Positions 1 to 7,067 of a stretch of DNA of 18,247 nucleotides are shown piece after piece. Both the position numbers and the translations under genes were made by a program. Below the pieces are notes generated by a model that did not search any database, had not been told where the DNA came from, and saw only the letters and a list, made by a program, of their open reading frames with translations. Each line of letters opens with the position of its first letter. The first letter of the stretch is position 1. Source of the stretch: Dehalococcoidia bacterium UBA5627 (GTDB taxonomy: Bacteria > Chloroflexota > Dehalococcoidia > Dehalococcoidales > UBA5627). The stretch spans positions 1 through 18,247 of the forward strand of contig DIKD01000036.1 in the NCBI GenBank assembly GCA_002421585.1, in the 5' to 3' direction.

Positions 1-2
1 GG

Positions 3-149
3 GTATGCGATGTGCACAATGTACCACTTGCCACCAACCTTGCCAGCGCAGAGGGAATTCTGCACCTGATTAACAATCACCCCGATGTACTGATAAAAAA
101 CAACATACGAGCACAAATAAATAACGAACTTTCAACCATCTGTTTATAA
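3..149 (+). CDS. mgsA: Methylglyoxal synthase, C-terminal part (5' end outside window)
   Basis: The window opens inside this reading frame, which stays open from base 3 to a TAA at 147-149 (48 residues visible). The visible start, VCDVHNVPLATNLASAEGIL, closely matches the C-terminal block of methylglyoxal synthases as I remember it (Bacillus: LCDVYSIPLATNMGTAEIL). The family converts dihydroxyacetone phosphate to methylglyoxal plus inorganic phosphate in the cytoplasm, bypassing lower glycolysis, and is known to be inhibited by phosphate. The catalytic Asp and phosphate-binding loops lie outside the window, so activity cannot be judged. The tail after the conserved block is short and ends in ICL. 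The gene stops 37 bp before the probable pstS start with no terminator between, so the two may share a transcript. Another MGS-like-fold protein is possible but less likely. Confidence 0.72.
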   Translation, partial: VCDVHNVPLATNLASAEGILHLINNHPDVLIKNNIRAQINNELSTICL

Positions 150-170
150 AATAATGATATTAAAGGATAT

Positions 171-178
171 AAAAGGAG
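171..178 (+). promoter_or_regulatory. Ribosome binding site that decides the pstS start
   Basis: AAAAGGAG lies 8 nt before TTG at 187. The in-frame ATG at 154 has only A/T-rich sequence and no purine-rich site in front of it. The TTG start also removes an odd 11-residue leader, leaving a compact twin-arginine/lipoprotein signal peptide. Confidence 0.65.
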
Positions 179-186
179 AAAATAAG

Positions 187-1062
187 TTGAAAGAAACACT
201 AAAAAATAGAGTTTCCAGAAGAGAGTTTCTGGCAGGAACGGGAGTTGTCCTGCTTAGCGGCCTCCTGGGAGGATGTAAAAGCGGAGGTGCTGAGGGTACC
301 ACCACCAAAACAGTTACCGAATCGGGAGAGCTTTCGGGGACTATCTCTATTGGCGGGTCTACAACTGTACAACCTGTATCGGAAACATTATCCAACGCTT
401 TTATGGAAATATTCCCGCAGACCACGGTAACAATCACAGGCGGAGGCTCCAGTGTCGGCGTAAAATCGGCAGCGGACGGCACACTCGACATTGGGGCTTC
501 TTCCCGCGAGCTTAAAGAATCGGAAGAGAGCTTAGGGCTCGAGGTACATATTCTGGCTTATGACGGCATTGCTGTTATTACGAATACATCACAAACAGTA
601 AAAGAACTCACACTGGAACAGCTAAAACAAATCTTTGCCGGTGAGATAACCAACTGGAACGAACTGGGCGGAGCAGACGGTGATATAGTAGTAGTCGCCC
701 GTGAAGAAGGTTCCGGCACCAGGGGCGCATTTGAAGAAATGGTAATGGGCAAAGACACGCTCATTACGGATAGAGCTATCCTGCAATCATCCAACGGGGC
801 TTTAAAAACCACGGTTGCCGGCAGCAGTAATGCGATAGGATTTATATCCTTCGGCTATCTCGATTCCAATGTCAATTCAATCGTAATAAACGAAGTAGAA
901 GCAACGGTAGAAAACGCTAAAAACGGCACCTATCCTATAGTGAGGCCTCTGCTTTACCTGACCAAAGGAGAACCCGACGGGTTGGTTAAAAAATACATCG
1001 ATTTCTGTCGGGGTATAGCGGGACAGGCGATTGTGGCAGAGGATTATATTTCTATTCTTTAG
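187..1062 (+). CDS. pstS: Phosphate ABC transporter substrate-binding lipoprotein PstS
   Basis: This is the extracytoplasmic phosphate-binding protein that delivers Pi to PstCAB. I prefer TTG at 187 (291 aa) over ATG at 154 (302 aa) because of the Shine-Dalgarno sequence at 171-178. The N-terminus carries SRREFLAG (residues 10-17), a twin-arginine-type motif, then a short hydrophobic stretch and a lipobox LLGGC with Cys at about residue 30. This suggests a lipid-anchored protein that may be exported folded by Tat. The mature part has family signatures: GGSTTVQPV near the N-terminus, SSVGVKSAADGTLDIGASSR, and EEGSGTRGAF, whose SGT loop contacts phosphate. Length is normal for short Gram-positive or Chloroflexi PstS proteins. 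It is first of the pst genes; a 102-bp gap with a weak inverted repeat separates it from pstC. Confidence 0.93.
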   Translation: MKETLKNRVSRREFLAGTGVVLLSGLLGGCKSGGAEGTTTKTVTESGELSGTISIGGSTTVQPVSETLSNAFMEIFPQTTVTITGGGSSVGVKSAADGTLDIGASSRELKESEESLGLEVHILAYDGIAVITNTSQTVKELTLEQLKQIFAGEITNWNELGGADGDIVVVAREEGSGTRGAFEEMVMGKDTLITDRAILQSSNGALKTTVAGSSNAIGFISFGYLDSNVNSIVINEVEATVENAKNGTYPIVRPLLYLTKGEPDGLVKKYIDFCRGIAGQAIVAEDYISIL

Positions 1063-1108
1063 TAATGAAACCAGTAAACATGAATCCATCGCACTTACAA
1101 TTTAAGAT

Positions 1109-1147
1109 GGCAGATACGGGCGGCTTGGAAATGGCTGTTATTCTGCC
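1109..1147 (+). repeat. Weak inverted repeat between pstS and pstC
   Basis: GGCAGA at 1109-1114 is complementary to TCTGCC at 1142-1147 with a 27-nt loop that contains further G/C-rich pairing options. There is no U-run after it, so it is not an intrinsic terminator. It could be a message-stabilising or processing hairpin that raises pstS over the permease genes, as happens in many binding-protein operons, or chance. Confidence 0.25.
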
Positions 1148-1164
1148 GTTAGGATATTGATTAA

Positions 1165-2031
1165 ATGACACGCTATTTTACAGACAAACTGGCAAAATAT
1201 ATCGTCTTTATAAGCGGATTTACTGCCGTTGTTATTCTTTTACTTATAGCCCTGTTCATATTGAGAGAAGGGCTCCCTGCATTCTCAGAAATCGGTGTTT
1301 TCGATTTCATATTCGGCAATGTATGGCGACCGGGTATCGACCAGTACGGGATTCTTTCTATGATAGTCGGTTCGATTGCTGTTACCATCGTTTCAATGAT
1401 AATGGCGGTGCCGCTGGGTATAGCCTGCGCCATTCTGCTGGCTGAGGTTGCCCCGTCGAAGGTTCGTAACATTCTTAGACCGGCGGTAGAACTATTAGTT
1501 GGAATCCCGTCGGTAGTTTACGGTCTGGTAGGGCTTGTCCTGCTGGTACCGATTGTAAGTAATATCGGAGGGAGCGGTTTCAGTATACTGACAGCATCAA
1601 TTGTTCTTATGGTGATGGTACTGCCTACTATTATCAGCATCAGCGAAGACAGCATCAGAGCGATTCCCGCTTCCTACCGTGAAGGAGCGCTCGCTTTAGG
1701 TGCAACAAAATGGCAGACAATAAAAGGGGTTATTTTGCCGGCGGCAAAATCCGGAATAGGAGCAGGCGTCGTACTGGGAATGGGGCGTGCCATCGGCGAA
1801 ACTATGGCAATGATAATGGTTATCGGAAACTCTATCGCTTTCCCGAACTCACTTTTAGACGCCGCACGAACTCTTACCGGAAACATTGCGCTTGAAATTA
1901 ACTACGCCACCGGAACTCACGAAAGCGCACTCTTTGCCACCGGTGTAGTGCTATTTGTCTTTATTCTGCTTTTAAACAGCGTAGCCACAGTCTTTTTAAA
2001 GAGAGGTTCAAATGCTCAACGTCTCGGCTAA
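1165..2031 (+). CDS. pstC: Phosphate ABC transporter permease PstC
   Basis: One of the two integral-membrane subunits forming the Pi channel. The 288-aa protein begins with a short cytoplasmic end and a long hydrophobic helix (about residues 12-34), followed by further membrane segments typical of the six-helix binding-protein-dependent permease fold. The coupling-loop (EAA) motif that contacts PstB is visible as YREGALALGATKWQTI in the second half, followed by GMGRAIGETMA, a signature shared by PstC and PstA. The start at ATG 1165 has only a weak upstream TTAGGA, but no better start exists and the N-terminus is normal. Its 3' end overlaps pstA by 20 bp, a sign of translational coupling. First-permease position and the FIFGNVWRPG segment after helix 1 support PstC rather than PstA. 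Confidence 0.93.
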   Translation: MTRYFTDKLAKYIVFISGFTAVVILLLIALFILREGLPAFSEIGVFDFIFGNVWRPGIDQYGILSMIVGSIAVTIVSMIMAVPLGIACAILLAEVAPSKVRNILRPAVELLVGIPSVVYGLVGLVLLVPIVSNIGGSGFSILTASIVLMVMVLPTIISISEDSIRAIPASYREGALALGATKWQTIKGVILPAAKSGIGAGVVLGMGRAIGETMAMIMVIGNSIAFPNSLLDAARTLTGNIALEINYATGTHESALFATGVVLFVFILLLNSVATVFLKRGSNAQRLG

Positions 2032-2863
2032 ACAAACACAAAAACTGGCTATGGCAGGCATCTGGGGAGGCGGTGTTATAACACTGCTTTTACTGATTGT
2101 AATAATCGGCTACGTACTTCTACAGGGACTTCCCGGTATTAACTGGGAATTCTTAACAACCAATCCCAAAGGCGGGCTTTCCGGTGAGGGGGGTATTTTA
2201 TCCACAGTCGTCAGCACGCTTTACCTGATCGGCATTACCCTGGTTTTACTGGTTCCGATCGGCATCGGTTCAGCCGTTTATCTTTCGGAGTATGCGCCTA
2301 ACAACCGCCTGACCAGAATTATTCGCTACGGCATTGAAACACTGGCGGGCATACCATCCATTATCTTCGGTTTATTCGGTTATGCGCTGTTCGTTACGGT
2401 TCTCAGTTTTAACTTTTCCATACTATCGGGAGCGCTGACATTGGTATGTTTGCTTCTTCCTACAATGATAACCACCACAGAAGAAGCTTTAAAAGCGGTG
2501 TCTTATTCATACCGCGAAGCCGCACTGGCGTTGGGAACTACCAAGTGGCAAATGATATCGAGAATAGTACTTCCTTCGGCAATCCCCGGAATAGTAACCG
2601 CTGTTATTCTCTGCATCGGCAGGGCAATCGGCGAAACGGCCTGCCTCTACGTTACTATGGGCGGCAGTGCCGCCATGCCATCATCACTGCTCGAAGGCGG
2701 TAGAACGCTTTCGCTGCATGTTTTTTACCTGGCAATGGAAACCAACGCTATGGACAAGGCGATGGCAACAGCGGCAGTGCTTATTATCATAATTATACTT
2801 ATCAATGCGCTGACAAACTTACTGGCCGGACGCTTCCAAAAAAGGTTGAAAGGGATTTCATAA
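2012..2863 (+). CDS. pstA: Phosphate ABC transporter permease PstA
   Basis: The second membrane subunit of the phosphate importer, 283 aa. It starts at ATG 2012 inside the end of pstC (20-bp overlap), with AGAGAGG just upstream as ribosome binding site. Membrane segments include about residues 15-36 and 70-90, and a WEFLTTNPKGG loop after the first helix is characteristic of PstA. The coupling motif YREAALALGTTKWQMI is followed by CIGRAIGETACL, closely paralleling PstC, as expected for a permease heterodimer. Only one base separates its stop from the pstB start, so the two are translated together. No oddities were seen. Confidence 0.93.
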   Translation: MLNVSAKQTQKLAMAGIWGGGVITLLLLIVIIGYVLLQGLPGINWEFLTTNPKGGLSGEGGILSTVVSTLYLIGITLVLLVPIGIGSAVYLSEYAPNNRLTRIIRYGIETLAGIPSIIFGLFGYALFVTVLSFNFSILSGALTLVCLLLPTMITTTEEALKAVSYSYREAALALGTTKWQMISRIVLPSAIPGIVTAVILCIGRAIGETACLYVTMGGSAAMPSSLLEGGRTLSLHVFYLAMETNAMDKAMATAAVLIIIIILINALTNLLAGRFQKRLKGIS

Positions 2864-2864
2864 A

Positions 2865-3668
2865 ATGACAGAATATAATTTAAACGGACAAACCTGCCGC
2901 GGCGACAAGATAAAGGCTAAGAACCTCAACTTCTACTACGGCAGTTTTCAGGCTCTCAGGGATATAAATCTGGACATTCCCGGTTGCGCCATCACCGCTA
3001 TTATCGGCCCTTCCGGATGCGGCAAATCCTCGTTTTTACGACTCCTTAATCGTATGAACGACCTGATATACGGCAGCCGTATCGAAGGAACCATTGAACT
3101 GGACGGCAAAAATATCTTCGATAAAGAAGTGGATGTGGTCGACCTGCGAAAAAATGTCGGCATGGTTTTCCAGAAACCCAACCCCTTCCCTATTTCTATT
3201 TTCGATAATATCGCCTTCGGGCCGAAACAGCACGGCAAAAAGAGTAAAATAGAACTGGAAGAGATTGTCGAAAACAGCCTGAAAAAGGCAGCTTTATGGG
3301 ATGAGGTAAAGGATAAACTGGGACAGTCGGCATTGGCTTTATCCGGAGGCCAGCAGCAGAGATTATGCATCGCCCGCGTTCTATCGGTAGAACCGCAGGT
3401 AATATTGATGGACGAACCATGCAGCGCGCTCGACCCGATGGCAACCCTTAAAATCGAAGACCTGATGCGCACCCTGGCAAAGAATTACACTATTATAATA
3501 GTAACCCATAATATGCAGCAGGCCGCCCGTGTATCCGATACCACCGCCTTTTTTATGATGGAGCCCGACCGCGCCGGCTCGCTGGTCGAATACGGCTTGA
3601 CCTCAGAGATATTTACCAATCCCAAAGATAAACGCACGGAAGACTACATCACCGGACGTTTCGGTTAA
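2865..3668 (+). CDS. pstB: Phosphate ABC transporter ATP-binding protein PstB
   Basis: The cytoplasmic ATPase that powers PstCA; 267 aa. Canonical ABC motifs are all intact: Walker A GPSGCGKSS (residues 48-56), Q-loop in VFQKPNPFP (Gln 103), signature LSGGQQQR (159-166), Walker B VILMDEP (179-185) followed by the D-loop SALDP, and the switch His in VTHNMQQAARVSD. The segments LNRMNDL and QKPNPFP are typical of PstB within the ABC superfamily. The C-terminus ends TEDYITGRFG, the usual PstB tail. It follows pstA by one base and is followed, after 22 bp with a strong ribosome binding site, by phoU. Confidence 0.96.
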   Translation: MTEYNLNGQTCRGDKIKAKNLNFYYGSFQALRDINLDIPGCAITAIIGPSGCGKSSFLRLLNRMNDLIYGSRIEGTIELDGKNIFDKEVDVVDLRKNVGMVFQKPNPFPISIFDNIAFGPKQHGKKSKIELEEIVENSLKKAALWDEVKDKLGQSALALSGGQQQRLCIARVLSVEPQVILMDEPCSALDPMATLKIEDLMRTLAKNYTIIIVTHNMQQAARVSDTTAFFMMEPDRAGSLVEYGLTSEIFTNPKDKRTEDYITGRFG

Positions 3669-3690
3669 GTTTACAAAGGAGAAAAGTAAA

Positions 3691-4359
3691 ATGGAAATAA
3701 GAACGGATTTTAACAGAAGGCTGCGCGAAATACAGGACGACATCCTTATAATGGGAAGTATGGTCGAGACAGCCATAATAACTTCGATAAAGGCATTGAA
3801 AGAACGTGATATCGACATGGCACAGCAATTAATCAATGATGACGCACTTATCAACCGTAAAAGATTTGAAATCGAAGAAAAATGTATAAAGCTGATTGCC
3901 ACACAGCAGCCTCTGGCAGGAGATTTGCGCACCATTATCAGCGTACTTAATATTCTCACGGAATTGGAACGTGTCGGGGATTATGCAGCCGGAATATCAA
4001 AAATCGTGCTAATGATAGGAAACGAAGAACACTTAAAGCCTCTGATAGATATACCGCGAATGGCCGATAAGACTACCCTGATGCTTCGAGAAAGCTTGGA
4101 CGCCTTCATAAAGCAGGATGCCGACAAAGCCAGGGCAGTAATTGCAGAGGATGACGATGTAGACAACCTTTACGACCAGGTTTTCCGTGAACTTTTAACT
4201 TTTATGATTGAAGACCCCAGGACAATCACACGCGCCACAAGATTGATATGGGCGGCTCACAATCTGGAACGCAGCGCGGACAGGGTCACCAATATTTGCG
4301 AACGCATAATTTATATCGTAACCGGTAAAATGGAGGAACTGGGTGCTTCCAATTACTAA
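3691..4359 (+). CDS. phoU: Phosphate transport system regulator PhoU
   Basis: Cytoplasmic negative regulator that links the Pst transporter to the PhoR kinase and restrains Pi uptake. The 222-aa, all-helical protein shows the internal two-fold repeat of PhoU: each half carries the metal-binding motif E-R-x-x-D, seen as LERVGDYAAGI (Glu 93, Arg 94, Asp 97) and LERSADRVTNI (Glu 193, Arg 194, Asp 197). Length is normal. The start has a near-ideal AAAGGAG site 9 bases upstream, implying efficient translation. It is the last gene of the pst block; no clear intrinsic terminator follows, only a repeat-containing gap before the two-component genes. Confidence 0.94.
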   Translation: MEIRTDFNRRLREIQDDILIMGSMVETAIITSIKALKERDIDMAQQLINDDALINRKRFEIEEKCIKLIATQQPLAGDLRTIISVLNILTELERVGDYAAGISKIVLMIGNEEHLKPLIDIPRMADKTTLMLRESLDAFIKQDADKARAVIAEDDDVDNLYDQVFRELLTFMIEDPRTITRATRLIWAAHNLERSADRVTNICERIIYIVTGKMEELGASNY

Positions 4360-4386
4360 AAATAAAAGTTATCTTGACAAAATATC

Positions 4387-4510
4387 AAAGCCGCTCGTGG
4401 TCTTGTCCCAGTATAACGCGGGATGAGTATTTAAAAAGCCGTTCGTGGAGCCTGTCCTGAGCTTGACGAAGGAAGCTTGTCGAATCCATAGCGGCGTCAA
4501 TTATCGATAC
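4387..4510. repeat. Dispersed palindromic repeat, copy 1 (compound)
   Basis: This part of the phoU-response regulator gap holds two starts of the same element: AAAGCCGCTCGTGG at 4387-4400 and AAAGCCGTTCGTGG at 4435-4448. The element closes with CCATAGCGGCGTCAATTAT at 4487-4505. The ends GCCG...CGGC pair, giving an imperfect stem; the interior carries two further GCTTG-type segments. A shorter copy with the same ends lies at 17305-17350. It resembles non-coding intergenic palindromic repeats (REP-like). No ORF of note lies inside it. Confidence 0.6.
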
Positions 4511-4520
4511 AAGTTATACC

Positions 4521-4555
4521 TTTTAATTACCGTTAAAAGCATTTATACTTATAGT
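4521..4555 (+). promoter_or_regulatory. Candidate promoter/operator of the two-component genes
   Basis: An inverted repeat TTTTAA-N6-TTAAAA (4521-4538) is followed by possible -10 hexamers TATACT (4544-4549) and TATAGT (4550-4555), shortly before the response-regulator start at 4573. The -35 region is poor, as expected for a promoter needing an activator, so the palindrome could be an autoregulatory site. The A/T-rich context makes chance possible. Confidence 0.3.
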
Positions 4556-4572
4556 GATTTTGAGACATAATT

Positions 4573-5268
4573 ATGGCAGACAAGATACTGGTTGTCGAAG
4601 ACGATTTAAACCTTCTTGCCACTCTCAGATACAATCTGAGAAAGGAAGGGTATGATGTTGTTACCGCTGCCGACGGTGCAGAGGCGCTGGAAGCGGCGCG
4701 CCGTCAAAAGCCCGACCTTTTAATACTGGATGTGATGCTGCCGAAACTGAGCGGACTGGAGGTCTGCCGCATACTGCGCAGCGAAATGCCGGTTCCGATT
4801 CTGATGTTAACGGCTAAAGCTGATGAAACGGATAAAATAATCGGGCTGGGTATCGGTGCGGATGATTATATGACCAAACCCTTCAGTATCAGAGAACTTA
4901 TGGCACGCATAGCCGCCATGCTGCGCCGTGTTAAGATGATGCAGCAACCTGCAGAGGACAAGGACACGCACTTAAAATACCACGGCATAGAAATCGATAC
5001 CGCATCACACACAGTAAAAATCAAAGGGGAAACGGCAGATTTTAACCCCAAGGAGTTCGACCTGCTGAAGCTCTTTATTAAAAACAAAGGGTTGGTTCTT
5101 TCACGCGAGCAAATACTGGAAAAGGTCTGGGGATACGATTACGATGGCGATACACGTACCGTAGATGTACACGTTCGCTGGCTTAGGGAGAAGATAGAAG
5201 AGGACCCGCAAGAACCGAGATTACTTTTAACCGTACGCGGCAGCGGTTATAAAATGGAAGGCAATTAG
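4573..5268 (+). CDS. phoB: PhoB/OmpR-family response regulator
   Basis: DNA-binding response regulator, 231 aa. The receiver domain (about residues 1-120) has the acidic pair Asp 10/Asp 11, phospho-acceptor Asp 53 in LILDVMLP, switch Thr 80 and Lys 102 in TKPF. The C-terminal winged-helix domain (about 133-229) ends with RGSGYKMEGN, the usual OmpR/PhoB wing. When phosphorylated it would bind promoters of the phosphate regulon. The assignment to phosphate rests on the neighbouring pst-phoU genes and partner kinase; by sequence alone it could equally be called WalR/PhoP-like. It overlaps the kinase gene by one base (TAGTG). Confidence 0.88.
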   Translation: MADKILVVEDDLNLLATLRYNLRKEGYDVVTAADGAEALEAARRQKPDLLILDVMLPKLSGLEVCRILRSEMPVPILMLTAKADETDKIIGLGIGADDYMTKPFSIRELMARIAAMLRRVKMMQQPAEDKDTHLKYHGIEIDTASHTVKIKGETADFNPKEFDLLKLFIKNKGLVLSREQILEKVWGYDYDGDTRTVDVHVRWLREKIEEDPQEPRLLLTVRGSGYKMEGN

Positions 5269-7022
5269 TGTTTCGCAGTATCAGATGGCGCATCATTTTC
5301 TGGTTTGTTTTACTGATTGTTGTCAGTATGACCGTATTCGGAATACTTCTTACCAACTCTGTAAAAAACACCCAACTTGCCAATCTGGCTAAACAGCTTG
5401 AAAACGAGGCACGGATTGTTTCCGAAGTCTGTCTTCCCTACTTAAGTAATACAGCCGACATAGATGATATAGATGCGCTGATAAAAACGCTGGGGGCGGA
5501 TATCGAGGAACGCATAACAATTATTGCAATTGACGGCACCGTTATCGGGGATTCTGATGAAGCTCCTGTTTCTATGGAAAACCACTCAATGCGCCCGGAG
5601 GTAAAAGAAGCTCTGGCATCGGGGTATGGTGAAAGCACACGCTACAGCACAACACTTAATGAAAAGATGATGTATGTGGCTATAGCGATTAGTGACGGAG
5701 AGGATGTTTTCGGAATAACCCGAATGGCGCTTCCGGTTACCCAGGTCGATAAACTTGTAAGCAATATAATAAATACTATTATTGTAGCAACAATAGTGAC
5801 TGCCGCACTTATAATCATTTTAATACTGGTAATTACGCCGATTACAACCCGCCCTATAACCGAGATTACAAAGGCAGCACGTAGAATTTCTGATGGAAAT
5901 TTCGACTACAAAATAACCTCCGGCGGCAGTGATGAATCAGGACAGCTTGCCAGGGCATTCAACGAAATGAGCCTCAAAATCAAGAATATGATTGAGGAAA
6001 TAAACGCTGACAGAGCCGAGCTGTCTACTATTCTGGAAAATATGACCGACGGCATTATTATGACCGACAGAGACGGTAACGTAACCCTGATAAATACGGC
6101 CTGTATGAAAATATTAAACATAGAAGGTGCAGTAACTACGGTAAAGCCTCTGATAGAAGTCTTCCGCGACCATCAGTTAAGCGAGATATTAAAACAATGC
6201 TTAAACACAGGAAAGCAACAAACCACTCAATTCGAATCGATAGCCTTAAAAAAGTTCATACAGGCTATTGCCATTCCCATAAGTAGTGACGGATTAAACG
6301 GTGCGTTAATCTTGTTGCAGGACCTTACGGAACTGAGGAGTCTGCAAACAACCAGGAGAGAACTAATCGGTAACATCTCCCATGAATTCAGGACACCGCT
6401 GGCCGGAATCAAAGCTATGACGCAAACGCTTCAGGACGGAGCCATTGAAGAACATGATACTGCAAAGGACTTTCTGTCCCGTATAGAAGGCGAGGTAGAC
6501 AGCTTGACGCAGATGGTTTCGGAGTTGACAGAGCTTTCACGCATCGAAAGCGGTAAGGTTGAATTAAAAACAGAAATCGTCGATATAAATAAACTAATCG
6601 AAGAGGTTTTAGCTCAACTCAAGCCTCAGGCAGACAGGCAGAAACTGGCTCTGAAATGTGAATTTAAATCAGGGCAACTGCCGGTAAAAGCAGACAGAGA
6701 ACGCATCCGGCAGGTCATTATAAACCTGATACACAACGCTATTAAATTCAGTAAACAAGGACAAACCATAACCGCTGCCAGCAAAAAAGAGGGAACCTAT
6801 GCCGTTATAGAAATAAGAGATGAAGGTATCGGCATCTCGAAGGATGATTTATCACATATTTTTGAACGCTTCTACAAAGCCGATAAATCCCGCAGCGGAC
6901 AGGGAACGGGTATGGGGCTGGCAATCGCCAAGCATCTGGTTAAGGCACACGGCGGAGCTATTTCGGCAACCAGTGAAGAAGGTAAAGGCACCACTATTAC
7001 ATTTACGCTGCCGCTGGTATAA
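5268..7022 (+). CDS. phoR: PhoR-type sensor histidine kinase
   Basis: Membrane sensor kinase partner of the preceding regulator, 584 aa, with a GTG start overlapping the upstream TAG by one base. Order of parts: TM1 (about residues 9-29), an extracytoplasmic Cache-like sensor region (30-165), TM2 (about 167-190), HAMP linker (about 191-245), a PAS domain (about 250-355; TILENMTDGIIMTDRDG), the HisKA dimerisation helix with phospho-acceptor His 372 in NISHEFRTPLAG, and the ATPase domain with N-box NLIHNAIKF (Asn 490), G1 DEGIGIS and G2 GTGMGL (546-551). All catalytic boxes are intact. TM-sensor-TM-HAMP-PAS-kinase is the Gram-positive PhoR/WalK layout. Its 3' end is 45 bp from the convergent glycerate kinase gene, with no clear terminator. 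Confidence 0.88.
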   Translation: MFRSIRWRIIFWFVLLIVVSMTVFGILLTNSVKNTQLANLAKQLENEARIVSEVCLPYLSNTADIDDIDALIKTLGADIEERITIIAIDGTVIGDSDEAPVSMENHSMRPEVKEALASGYGESTRYSTTLNEKMMYVAIAISDGEDVFGITRMALPVTQVDKLVSNIINTIIVATIVTAALIIILILVITPITTRPITEITKAARRISDGNFDYKITSGGSDESGQLARAFNEMSLKIKNMIEEINADRAELSTILENMTDGIIMTDRDGNVTLINTACMKILNIEGAVTTVKPLIEVFRDHQLSEILKQCLNTGKQQTTQFESIALKKFIQAIAIPISSDGLNGALILLQDLTELRSLQTTRRELIGNISHEFRTPLAGIKAMTQTLQDGAIEEHDTAKDFLSRIEGEVDSLTQMVSELTELSRIESGKVELKTEIVDINKLIEEVLAQLKPQADRQKLALKCEFKSGQLPVKADRERIRQVIINLIHNAIKFSKQGQTITAASKKEGTYAVIEIRDEGIGISKDDLSHIFERFYKADKSRSGQGTGMGLAIAKHLVKAHGGAISATSEEGKGTTITFTLPLV

Positions 7023-7067
7023 TTTGATTCCGTTATCAACAATCTGAAACTGATAGCATATTGCTCA

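Noticed and set aside
2948..3472. 174-aa minus-strand open frame inside pstB
   Set aside because: Antisense to an intact ABC ATPase; Ser/Arg-rich, with no domain signature and no ribosome binding site.
4375..4403. TTGACA just after phoU as a promoter
   Set aside because: There is no -10-like hexamer at suitable spacing; the following sequence is the repeat element.
4387..4510. CRISPR array
   Set aside because: Two repeat starts only, unequal spacing, no spacers and no cas genes.
7023..7067. Bidirectional terminator between phoR and the glycerate kinase gene
   Set aside because: Only a trivial AGCA/TGCT pairing and no U-run on either strand.
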